Shown here: positions 25,526 through 37,100 of the stretch, piece by piece
How the letters are laid out: each line of letters begins with the position of its first letter
Position numbering within the stretch: the stretch's first letter is position 1
DNA from: Lophius americanus
Lineage: Eukaryota; Chordata; Actinopteri; Lophiiformes; Lophiidae
Reading direction: 5' to 3'
NCBI GenBank assembly: GCA_037951165.1
Contig: JBBDHG010000043.1
Span: 4,031,001-4,095,000 of the forward strand
Length of the DNA: 64,000 bases
Made by a program: the position numbers and the translations under genes
The notes under the pieces: generated by a model
The model's database searches: none
What the model saw: only the letters and a program-made list of their open reading frames with translations
Told to the model about the DNA's origin: nothing

Positions 25526-28323
25526 CCCAGTTGCTTTGAAACTGAAAGCCCAATCTCCGCCACCAGCGTCCAAGATGCCCATCTCCGCCAAACCAAACCA
25601 AAACAGCACATTCGAAAGGATATAAGAGCGGCATAATCACAATAGATACACGCCACATGTTCAAGTAACCCAAGAAAAAACCGATCATTTCAAAAACAAA
25701 CTTTTCATGATTCCGTCTCATATCCATACAGTATATTATTTTTAAACAGCCTTTTGATTTTTTTTAAGTGTTCCACATGTTTTCAGTGATTTTAAATGTA
25801 CCCTCTCAAACCGTCTTTACTTACCCTCATCGGAACCCATTCTTGGATATTGTTTTTGTAGTTGTTGATTTATTAAATGGTTTACATGATTTTCTTTTGA
25901 AATCAGCCCGGTATTTAAATTTGAGGGCTTTAAATTTGATGAAGAGTCTGTTGGATGGTTCTCCGTCACTGGTTTTATTCACAATTCTTATGGCTCCTCT
26001 TTTTTCCAGGATGTTTGTTCGATTGGTGTTTGTGTTATATATGTTTCCGCACATTTTCACACAGTAGGTCATGTGTGGGAGTATGAAGGAACATGCTTGC
26101 TTGCCTGTCGGAAAAGACTTTGATAATCCTCAAGAATACGAGGTTTGTTCCGGCTTGGCTGGTATTTTAACCTTGAGAGTGAAAAGACAGTTGTGGGAGG
26201 TAACTCAACCAAAAATTACCACTACCCCATAAGACTAACTGAAACCTAAAGAAATAAAAAAAAAAGGCTGTGGGGGAAAAAGAGATCTGCAAGGATGCTG
26301 AGGCGACATGGTGGAGATCCTTCCATTAGCATGTTTGATCAGGTTCTGGTTCCAGTGAAGAGCTTACTGGGTTGAGTGAGCAAATCCTCCAAAGACCCAG
26401 CCGCTCCGATTGAAGATGATGGATGAAATCATCCAGAGGTTATACCTGTGGTGTAAAATGTAAAGTCCAGTCGCATCACCTGAGAAATTAAAGGTGCTGA
26501 AGAACTTGGAGCTGCTGCGGTAGATTAAGACCATCAGTTAGGAACCATTATAAACGTCACTTTCATACAAGCTAAACTTTAATCAAACGAAAAAAATTTG
26601 ACAAATTGATTAATTTAACAAATAATTTAATACATTTTGTGAATTTTCATTTTAAAGGAGGGAATTTTTTTTTTTCGCATATATTTTAGTATTTTGATAA
26701 AATGTCTGCTAAGATCTTTCCCATAATACTCTCAGTCAGAACCACTTCCAGATTGGCACTGGGCTATTTCAGAATCACGCCAGAGTGATCATTATCAAGG
26801 CTGGATCTCACTCCATGATGGAATGTCAGATAACTGACATGAACTGAACGTGGCTTCACATCACTGTCATTCCAGAACACAACATCCGCTAACAGCCAAC
26901 ACGAGCGGGTCAGAACCTGCCAGACCCCCCCTCTGCTGAAGAATGAAATGACTGAATGAATATTACAGGGAGCGATCCGGGATGGAGAACCACGGAAACA
27001 TGCGAGCGATGCTAAATGGGACCGAGGGAAGAGGGGGGGAGGATGGATGAAGGAGGAGAAAGTAGGAGGACGGGGCAGGGAGGGAGGTCCGGCGGCAGCA
27101 GCAGGCTGCAGGAATGTTTCACATGCCTGTCCTCTGGATGACCTGGCCTCCCTGGAGTGTGGGAGATACTGCAAGTAATTAGCCTCTTTTTAACATTGGA
27201 TCCTTGCTGCCTCTCCTCTCGGTGGGGTTAGCAGTGGCATTGAAGGAGACACAAGTGTGTGCGTATTTTCCGATGAAATAACAGTATCCCTCTGTCTCTT
27301 TTTGAAGAAATGGCTCTTAGGTGGAGCTTCTCCACCCATTAATTTTATGTTTTTAACCTAGGGGAAGTGGATTCAAATCATATCCCGACCATAAATTAGG
27401 TCCTCTTTATTTTTGAAGAGGCAGAGATTTCCTTCCCCACCCACTCACCCATCCAGCCGCTGACCCACTTTGTGTTTCTGCTAGATTTAATTATGTATCC
27501 TCCTCTAACTACAGATCTTTCTAACTTAAAGTCAAGGATGGAGATTCGTAGCTGATGTGGATGAAGAGAAATGTAGTCTAGAGAGTATTGATTTTCCTAA
27601 AAGGTCAGATGTTCATGATTTGCCGATACTGGAGCTGAACTCAAGAGCGGCTGCTTTGCTGTGAAAGCTCTGTTCTGCTGTCCTAAACCGTTTGTGCTCA
27701 ACATCCGAATACATGAATGTTTTTATGTTAAAAAGGACCAATAATCAAAAGTAAAGCTAAGTAAGCTCCATCACAAGGCCGTAGCGAACCCATTCCACTG
27801 TTTTACTGCGTTCCAGGATGGTTCTGCTGTGCTGCAGTGAAATCACAAACTCTTCCATGTGGCTGTGGAATTAATTTAGATTGCTAATAATGGGTCATTA
27901 TTTTTACTTTAGCCTTGCAATCTGGACACACATTCATGTCTTTGCTGCAAAACATGTTTGAAGAAAATTACATTAAAGTAAAAACAAGTGGAACAAAATA
28001 AAAGACCATAAAATCACAGTAAATCAAGTTTAATTTTAATTCTCGTTTATTGAGATCGCAGTTATACGTTTGATGAATCATTAATGGGGATATATCATGT
28101 CAAAGCCCCCATTCCCCTGCGTTGTGGAAGTAATTCCCCTGAATGAACTCCCCAAAATAAATCTGAAATTGTGTCCAAAAAAACAGTGTTTTTAATAATC
28201 CCCCAACCTTATCAAAACTCAATCCTGATTCTTCTTTTGGATTATTGAGTGTAAATGTCAATCTCTATAAGCAATTATGTCATTTAATGTAAAAGCGTAT
28301 CTGCTGTGGTTGCCAGCTTGTAG

Positions 28324-28475
28324 GATCTCTGGGACGCACCATCAGTGATGATCCTGAGGTCAGCGGTTGTCCACTTATCTGAAGGTTGGTAGTTTGATCC
28401 ATGGCCACGGCAGTCTACATGTCAAAGTGTCCTTGAGCAAGATACTGAGCCCCAAGTTGCTCCCAATGGGAGCAG
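28324..28475. repeat. SINE-like fish repeat fused to a LINE fragment
   Basis: Holds gtagtttgatccatggccac, a B-box-like stretch, then caaagtgtccttgagcaaga and ctgagccccaagttgctccc. The same family occurs at 56105-56330. It abuts the reverse-transcriptase remnant at 28476, making a chimeric repeat. Confidence 0.55.
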
Positions 28476-29303
28476 AGTGGATCGAGAGTGGGTTTTTGAG
28501 GAGTGGTCTGATTATGGCGGCTTTTAGGGCAGATGGAACAAGGCCGGCGTGGAGGGATTGATTTATTACAGCGGTGATCAGGGGACTGATGGAAGAGATC
28601 TTAGTTTTCGTTGGGCTGCAGGAAAGGGGTGGAGGGCACAGGTGGAGGGTTTCATCGTCCTGACGGTAAACTCAACCTCTTGCTGTTAGATTTCTTGGAA
28701 GCGTTTTAGAGGCTGGAAGATCTCAAACTGTGAGTAAACAGACTGGATAGGTAGAGTGGAGGAACCAGAAAGGACAGAATGGATTGAGTCAATTTTTGAT
28801 TTGAAGAAAGCCATGAAATTATTACAGTGCTCTTCTGTAATTTCTGTAAGTGGGAGAGTTTGTGGTTTAAGAAGATGATTGATAGCGGAAAACAGCTGCT
28901 TAGAATTTCCAGGACTGGTTTTGATGATGTTGAAATAGAACAATGACCGAGCCTCTCTAAGCTACTTTGAGTAGACCATTTTTTGGTGTTCCTGAAAGGC
29001 TAGCTTGTGGACAGTGAGACCTGGAGCCTTGTAACGCCGCTCAAGGACACGCCCAGCTGCCTTCATTTCCCGTAGCTCGCTGGTGAACCAGGGGTCTGAG
29101 CGGGAGAAGGTGACTGTTCTAGTTTTTACAGGGGCGTGACGATCCAGGATGATACTCAGTGAGTTATTGTAGAAATCTACTGAGTCATTGGCTGATACAA
29201 AGTTTGCAGGAAGAAGATGCTGGAGGTCGACTGTCATGGTTTCTGGGTTGATGTTTTTTACAATGTGTGAGTTGGTTCCAGCCGGCTTCCTGCCACAGTC
29301 CAA
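28476..29303 (-). pseudogene. LINE ORF remnant, endonuclease-RT linker and start of RT
   Basis: Minus-strand frames read, from right to left, DRHAPVKTRTVTFSRSDPWF and TSELREMKAAGRVLERRYK (29303-28962). Then come SPGNSKQLFSAINHLLKP and EITEEHCNNFMAFFKSKIDS (28943-28686), then ISPLITAVINQSLHAGLVPS. The order and motifs are those of fish L2/Rex1-type LINE ORF2. Frames are shifted or stopped between pieces. Confidence 0.75.
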
Positions 29304-29470
29304 ACAGTGACTGTGTGGAAGAACTTCGGTCCCACGGATCCCCTGCAGGTGTGAGTGTGAGTGTGTTTTTTGTTGTCGTCATGAACTCAGGGGTGTCCCC
29401 AATGTCAGCTGGGATAGGCTCCAGCCCTCCCACAACCTTGAAGAGGATAATTACATTTAATGTCCTTTAA
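29260..29470 (-). repeat. Widespread fish repeat (gctggagcctatcccagctg type)
   Basis: On the minus strand it reads gggctggagcctatcccagc then tgacattggggacacccctg, the well-known repeat end often found in fish DNA. A plus-strand copy lies at 55197-55455. Confidence 0.6.
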
Positions 29471-29499
29471 CTCTTTGGTGAGTCACTATTTTTTATTGA

Positions 29500-29730
29500 A
29501 AAAAATGACTGAATCTGTTCATAATATGAGCCATGGTAAAGAGTAAGGAGCCGAGAATGGAGCCCTGGGGGACACCACAGGTCAAAGGGGCCACCAAGGA
29601 GGAGGCAAGTCCTGTTTGATGAATAGGATATTTTGTGGCATATTAAAGCACTTGAATACTTCCTAAAGATAATTATTTAACTTGATAGAACCAAAAAAAA
29701 GTCTAATAAGGCTCGAATAGTTGTTTTTTT
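29500..29730 (-). pseudogene. LINE RT palm fragment (GVPQGSILG motif)
   Basis: The reverse complement of 29525-29600 reads TCGVPQGSILGSLLF, the conserved RT motif. About 200 bases, including downstream sequence, are shared with 50240-50470. Confidence 0.65.
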
Positions 29731-30853
29731 TGCTTTACCAAAAGGTTGCGCTAATGTAATGAAAATTAACTATTTGTTATGTAATACAATATTTCAACAC
29801 TGTTTACTGGTTACTGTCTGAAAAAACAGGCTTGAACAGTTTATTTTAACTTTGTGTGCAAAAATATTGGTAAATGCCCCCTAAGAAATGATTATAAACA
29901 TTTTTTTTCCATAGTTTTTTTTCCCCGAGGATTAACTAATAACAAGTATTTAAAAAAAAATATTTTAAGTAAATTTCCCGGTTAAAACAATGAAAGTTTA
30001 TAGTTGTTGTTAATGTTGAAACACATACAATATCCCACAAGAACCACCAGAGAGACTTGTGAGCGCGAAGAAACCAACTATTCAATGAAATCCATGGGAA
30101 GGACTCTGAAGCTGCATCGTCTCAGATAAATTCTGGTTCCTCAGGTAAAAGCTGTTCCTATCCAAATGCACGTTTACTCTTCCAGATCCAAATTTTAGAA
30201 TTGACGGTCATCCAGATCCAGTAGGCCATAGCTGTGGATTATTATTGAATCAGGTAAGGATCCTACAACAGGCCGGAATTCAGGCTCATATGTAAGGATT
30301 CATGATTTCTGATAACAGTCAGAATTCTGTCTTTTCAGACAGGAGATTCTGTCTGAGAAAAAAAAAATCTGGAAATTTGACTTCAAAGTCAGAATGTAAG
30401 GGAGCTCTCAGAATTATTTCTTGATTTAAAACAGTAGACGTAAAATACTAACTTAATGAGAATTAAGTTAGTATTTTGACTTAAATCTCGGATTTCCTGT
30501 CCTTTTTTTTGTTTTTTTGTTTTTTTAATTCGGAGAATTCAATCTGAGCTCTGATTTAAGAATTCAAAATCAACTGAGAATAATATTCCACACTTTATTC
30601 TCGAATAAAGTCCGCATTTGACATTACTTAATTCGGACTATAATCTGCGAATTCTGAATCCTAATCCTTTTAAAAACAACAACAACTTTTTGAAACAAAC
30701 CGACAAAAACAATCCTAGTTGATCACGTGACCCGCTCCGAATCTCACGGTTAAAAAACATAAACATAAAATCTGCTGGTTCCGCCGGGTCCATGTTGACA
30801 CCTATGGTGGGTTCGAGGCTGTCTGACGTGAGGAGGGTCTCCGGCTCTGCTGA

Positions 30854-30945
30854 TGATGTCACAGCGGGTCATGTGAAGGACAGCGGCGGCGGAGGTTCAC
30901 GGAGAGTTCACGCGCATACATTAGGCAACGCACCGGCGGCTCTGA
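30854..30945 (+). promoter_or_regulatory. rarb (beta2-type) promoter with DR5 retinoic acid response element
   Basis: GGTTCA (30894-30899), five-base spacer cggag, AGTTCA (30905-30910). This is a DR5 element, matching the human and mouse beta-RARE (GGTTCAccgaaAGTTCA) in both half-sites and differing only in the spacer. Immediately 3' is cgcatacattaggcaa; the human promoter as I recall it reads cgcatatattaggcaa at the same spacing, a TATA-like box. Forty bases upstream of the DR5 is TGATGTCA (30854-30861), a CRE-like site in the place reported for mammals. RAR-RXR binding would make the gene self-inducible by retinoic acid. Confidence 0.9.
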
Positions 30946-30955
30946 CATAACCGGT

Positions 30956-30988
30956 ATGAGAGAGACCGAGTCCAGACATACGGAGTAG
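30956..30988 (+). other. rarb uORF 1 (10 codons)
   Basis: ATG at 30956 to TAG at 30986-30988 in the presumed 5' UTR. It counts as transcribed only if initiation is upstream of 30956; the TATA-like box predicts a start near 30940-30950, so this is borderline. Confidence 0.45.
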
Positions 30989-31065
30989 AAGAAGAACGAG
31001 AGAGAAGAGGAATAAACTTCATTCTGCTAAAGAGATCTGGATTTTTTTTCATCTGCAGGACAAAC

Positions 31066-31092
31066 ATGCAAACTCCGTGTGCGCACATTTAG
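31066..31092 (+). other. rarb uORF 2 (8 codons)
   Basis: ATG at 31066 to TAG at 31090-31092, out of frame with the main ATG at 31166 and ending 73 bases before it. Mammalian RARB2 leaders also carry several short uORFs that modulate translation. Confidence 0.55.
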
Positions 31093-31165
31093 CGCACACT
31101 CACATTATTTGCACATAATAGGCTGCAAACAGAGAATCCAGCCCGGAAGGACCCGATCGGAAACC

Positions 31166-34100
31166 ATGTTCGACTATCTGGAGTTCGAAGCTTTCGATCC
31201 AGCAGAGATCCTGGACCTCTACACCCCATCCAGTCCCGTGTGCCTGCTGCAGGAGCAGAACCAGGACTTCCCAGACATCTTCCCGGAGCTGATGGAGAAG
31301 GACTGGCAGCAGCACCGGTGCTCTCAGTGTAGGTGGAAAATCATCAGTCGGTGTTCGGATGTGAGCCTCAGTCTGGAAAATACCAGCTTAGAAATAACGC
31401 AGAAATGTCATTACCGTAGGTCAGAAGTCGCGATAGAAATGACATGAACCACCTTTACACTGTAAACATAATCCACAGTACGGTAAAAAAAACAGAAACT
31501 GTCAAATTCAAATCAGTATTAGCTATCTTACATAGGGACGCTGTAAATAACTTTATTATTAGGTGAGTATATGTGGAAAACACTGAATTTTACTGTGAAC
31601 ATACTTTTTTAAAATTAGGTTGATGTCATAACTGTTCATATGATAATTTACCGTAATACCTTGTACATGATGACGTAGTTTTCATGGCAAAATTCCAAGA
31701 ACCACAGCTGCCAGTATTTTAGCGTCAATTAATGTGGATTTATTTTCACAGTGCATCGTTATGTAAAAGTCTTTGATTTCTTTGCTCAAGATAATAGCAC
31801 CAGGTCGGTGTACACTGTGATACTTTAATAAACACTATATCAGCAGTTTTTTTTTTTTATAGTGCATGCATCCCAAAACATATCCATCCTTTCAAAACAG
31901 AAATGCATTCTATTAGATGGAGTAAATTTCCATTTATTTGACTGAAAATAGGGATTCATAGATTTGACTTCAAGGATAATGCCCAAACGGGTGAAATGGT
32001 GAAAAAGCCAATGTTAAAGAGAAACCATACCAATCAACAAACACACAGAGACAGGTGGAAACATAACCTCCTTAGTAGACCTATGTAAAAAAAAGGTAAA
32101 TACACAAGTTAGGTATGATAATGACAAATGCTTCACCTATATATTAATATGTGAATCAACTATTAAACTGGTGGAAACCATGACTGTCACTGGTGTTGGT
32201 TTTCATTATGCATTAAACTGATAATCTTTCTCACGATAAAACGCCTAGACTACGAAAACAAATGTTGTAAAACTTCTTTTGATCATTTCAAACTGCCTCC
32301 TTAAACCAGCCAACAATCCAAAATCCAAATACTTTTCACTTACAAACATAAATAATACATCAAATATACAAATCTTTACATTTAAGATGCCAAAAACAGC
32401 AAATATTTGACTGAAATTAGCATTTTATGATCAAAACAGTTAGAAAAGTATTTTTTCATTACTGGAATTTGAGCTTTCTCTGTTTCCCATAATCCTATAT
32501 GGAGGATTTTACTTTAACCCCTTATCAAACCTTTATAAGCAGTATAAAAACACGTAATAGATGGTTTATAACAATAATGTAGGTTTTTTTTACCTGATGT
32601 AAGCTTTTTGGGCACCTAAAAGTGGAAGTTGTTTATAAACCCAAATTAATTACAATATATATTTGTAGTTGAAGCTTATTTAAATTATGTTTTATTTTGG
32701 AGAGTTATTATTGATTTACAGACACATTCAATTGTATTTACAGTCTAATACCAGCTTATTACACTGTTATAACTCGTGTAATAACTGTTTAGTTTTCTGC
32801 TTATTAATGTGAATACGCGGTTCTTTGTTTCTCTGCTCTCTTGATGCCTTTCCTGATGAGAAACCTCCTGCAGCAGCTCCTCTAGAAAAGAAAAAGGGAC
32901 AGAGAGCGGCAGAAAACAGGGACTGTATGCGAACACAGTGTGGTGGTCTGTGTTTGTGACGGGTGCCGGTCACTGTGGGGTCACTGTGGGTTCACGGGAC
33001 GGTCACCAGTTTGGGAGTTTAGACGAGAGCCAGACTACTGATGATCGGATCCTTAGCTTCAGTGAAAGTACCTGGACTGAATTAAAAATACTCAATTACA
33101 AGTTAAATCCTGAATTTAACATTTCAAAAGTAATAAGTAAGTTTAAGTAAAGTAAACAAGTAATATTTAACGATCTAAGGCTGTTTGATGTTTTGGTCAC
33201 GAGCCAAAAAGGGTTGTTTTATCTTATCAGAAGCAGCTGTCAGATAAATGTAATGGAGAAAAATGCTCCATATTTCTCTTTGATGTGCAGTCAAGTAGGT
33301 CAAAGGTCAAAATAATACTACAGCGTCTCAGTAAGTGTATTTTTGTACATTCCACCACACATTGTTGCCGTTTGCATCTCAGATGCCAAACCACAAAACG
33401 AGTAAATCCATCATCATGTAGTTTGCAATATTTTCTCAGCATTTTTTAAACAAAGATGTTGAAAAAGGTTTTTATTTACAAACTTTATTTATACTTTTAC
33501 TTACAATCAGCAGTCTGCAATGTACAGTATAAGTTTCAACATATAATACATGACAGGTAAATTGGAGTTGTTTGTTAAACAAAAAATAAATTATATTTTA
33601 CGCAATTTTTATCTATTTTTATCTATTTTTACTGGAGTCCCAGGGATTTTTCACCACTTCTTCATAATTCCTTAAATTCAGTCTGTATCTGTATCTCAGA
33701 TGTTCAGTTCTTACATCTAAGATCAAAAGGCACAACTTTTGATATATATATAAACTATGTTTTTATATACAACCAGGAACTAAAAATGCAAATTTCTAAC
33801 TAGGAATCGAAAATGTTTTACGTCTTATTACCAGATCATGAGGCGCTTGATGCTCTGACGATGACGATGAGCAGGTCAGCGCATCACAGATACATCTGAG
33901 AAACAACGAAAAACGTTTCTCTAACATGTAGAACGTTTAAGGCAAAACAAACAGGCTCACTCTGGAAAATCAAAATATACTGTATGTAGTTTTTCTTTTT
34001 TAAATTGAACTGAATAATCGTGTCCATTTTTTCTCGCTGAAACCAACTCGTCAAGGCTGTTGGCTGCCACCCCAGAGCAGGGGTCTGATCTGAGGTTCCT

Positions 34101-37100
34101 GTCTGTTAAAGTTAGTTTCTCGTCCTCATCGTATCACTAAGTGCTACCTCATGTGGGAATTGTTGGGTCTCTGTAGGATAAAGAGTTCAGTCAGCCCAGC
34201 CGTTACAGACCATTAGTTGTAGATCTGTTTTATATAAAACAGCACTAAATAGACATAAACCTACGCCAAGATCCTACAGCCCCCGGCATAACACTGCCTT
34301 AGAGAAAGCCCTAAAGATAAACAGATTCTCGGATTTCAAAGTCCCTATGGAAAGTCACTTCAGTTACTACCTCTAATTCCATCTCAGGACCCCCTATTAG
34401 ACCCTCATTCCATTTATACAGAACAGAGAGGTGGAATAAAGGAAAACCAGCTCCTCTTTGAAAAGGCTTTATAAATGGTTCTGAAAGAAAGTCCTGGATC
34501 CACTCCATTTCCTTGATCAAAACCAAAATTGAATGGAGTCTATTCTGGCCCAAAACCCATCTACCCACCAAGTTTCACGTCAGTTTTCCAACAAAATAAT
34601 GTTTTTATGTAGCATCTTATAGGGAGTAACTCGCTTACATTTAGTTTTTGCCTCCAGGGACCTGATAGAAATTTCAAAGTTAGGCATGTGCTTCCTGTCA
34701 TATGTAGTAAAAATAATAATCTTTAATGTCATTTTTTTTTATTAACTGTGAAAATGAGGCAATAATAATGTAAAAATCAGCCAGAAACATCTTGATTTTC
34801 AGAAAATATGATGCATATTTAACTTTTCTGATTCATATAATAAACAATTAATTCATTAATTAATAACATAGTCAGCATAAAAAACAATAATGTAGTTGTA
34901 ACGGCAAAAAAAACACAACTTAATTTCAATTAATGTATGTTGTATTAAGTTACACTGTAAAAAAAAGAAAAGAAAAAAAAGAAGAAGATTTCTTACTGGT
35001 AACATAATTTTAATTAAGGATCATTAAGTCTAAAATGTAAGATGGAAAATCCTTAATAGAAGTGGAAGACTTTTTTTTTACTACATCCAATAATTTTGTT
35101 TTTATGGCAAAGTGTAATATTTGTCTTAGAATGCCGCAGGAATAAAATAATGTCAGAATCTTGCAACAATAAGAAACAAATATTTATTTTCTGTTGATTA
35201 TAAATAGTTTTTTGAAAGAGTTGTGAAGAATTTCCAAAGCTTAAATTTCATGTATTTAAAGTTCTGGGATTTAATGATGCACTGTAAAAAGAAAAATGTT
35301 GTCACACTTAACAAAACTACTTCAACCAGTAACATAAAATAAATGAATTCATGTTCTAAATACTTAATTTAATACAGTTGAAGCATTTATCTTTTTTTTT
35401 ACTTCAATAGCAATTGTTTTTTTAGAGTATATAAAAGCCCATGTTATATTTTAATATCAGCGAAAGTAACATTTGATAATGATAAAAAGTTTATATATAT
35501 ATAGCACCTTTTCAAAATAGCTGCTTCACGGAGATGAACACGATGAAAATTAAAGATGAAACAATAAAATAAATGAAATAATCAAAAGAAAGAGAGTTAT
35601 ATTTTACAGGTAATCATTTATTGCAGCAGCTTCTTTTGAATAAACACCATTTTACTGCCTTCATATGTCTTATTAGTTTAAAAGCAACAAAGTGAATTGC
35701 TTCAATCATCAAATAAAATTGAGTTTGGGGCCATTCCTTCCCCTCCACCAAATCCCTCACTCCTCACCTCCTCACACCCTCTGTCTCCTTTCCCTCCCCC
35801 TCATCAGTCAGCTGGTTCTGTGGCATGCTCCTGCATTGTTTTGTGATGGGAGAGAGCTCGGCCTGACGGGGGTGTCCTCGTGTGACCCCCCGATTCCAGG
35901 TTCAACCAGAGGCCGCGGGTTCAAGGGGATGTAGACGAGCAATTTCTCTCGTTTTGTCCCTTTTTCTCCAAACGTCTTTCTTCATTTTCTGTCAGCGTCG
36001 GAGCGGTGGAGGTGATCAGAGAGCCGCGGGGAGGCCGCAGCATTTCTCCTCTCATTAGTGGTTCGATTGTGGGAGGGATGGAGGGGAATGATACATTCAG
36101 CCGGACTAATGGAGAGTAATGCTGCGCTATAATGGCTGCAGCTGCATTTATGAGTCAGAAGTGAAATTTACTTTGAATACGTTCCCAGCTAATCACAGAC
36201 CAGCTTTCTCTGGATAGAGCGCATAACATTTAACACAATCCGGGTTTCACACTATAATTGTGCTTTCTTAGGTTCTGAAAGAGGTGCGGATCTTTAGCTA
36301 GTGGGGGTCAGCCGGTTTTCTTTGTTGCAGCTTCAGAGTCTGATAAAAGGCGATAAGATCGCTGCAGAATTACAGTCCTTCTCTGAAGTCATGCTTTTAT
36401 TCTGAAATCTCCTGTCGGACTTCATGATACTGGGCTGGCCGAGTGTTGAGCAGACCTTCTGGAGTTCTGATAATGAACCAAAATAAAGGATGTGCTGCTT
36501 TCCCTCACATCCTTGTTCTCTAAATATCTGACTGAGTGGCTGCATGTGTGATGTGAGCACAAAGTTTGTTTTTTAGCGGTGATGCTCTGGAGCTGGCCAT
36601 GTTCTGTATGATTTGAGCCCGGTTTTGACCCGATTTTTGAGCTCATTTCTCAGTACAGAGTCACGACAAATTCCATGTTTATCGGGAGTCCCCGATCAGG
36701 AGCTCCTGGATGACTGTCGGACGATCGGATAGACTTCTGACATCAGAAATTTTGGTCGGCCCACTCAGCCTTTGTCACAGTTAAAGCAGAACTACGACTC
36801 ACACAATTTCTTCCTCATTGCACCTGTGCAAAGTGTCTACTGGGCATCTGAGTCGCCATAGCGACACCTTGCGTCATGTGGATAATAATTAACAAGTAGT
36901 TATAAAGTAGGAAGTGAAGTTTGTGGCCAGTTTCTCATTCAGGGACTGCGGTATAAAATTTGCCTTTTGGCTAACTCTGGTACATTTACAGCAATGTTGA
37001 TTAATGTACAATGTCTCTGCCAAATAAACCAATTAAAAGAAAAAAATGAACTACAAAGAAGAAACAGAATTGTTCTTAGTTATCAGAGGGGTGCTAGCTA

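Larger units (their letters stand above)
21876..30853. other. Intergenic region nr1d2 to rarb
   Basis: About 9 kb. It contains LINE and other repeat fragments (22240-23170, 23310-23420, 25030-25380, 28330-29730), microsatellites, and apparently non-repetitive stretches (for example 27180-27600 and 27820-27930). No thrb or other gene is seen. The 137-codon minus-strand frame at 26764-27174 has no recognisable domain. Confidence 0.65.

Noticed and set aside
26764..27174. 136-codon minus-strand ORF
   Set aside because: Low-complexity Pro/Ala/Ser content, no domain recognised, no neighbouring exons; likely a chance ORF in GC-richer DNA.
20870..30853. Possible thrb gene between nr1d2 and rarb
   Set aside because: Looked for because of human synteny. 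No zinc finger, ligand-binding motif or plausible exon was found on either strand.
31079..31447. Upstream extension of the rarb first exon
   Set aside because: The frame is open back to a GTG at 31079, but the first in-frame ATG at 31166 matches the RAR beta2 N-terminus (MFD). No ATG exists upstream in this frame.
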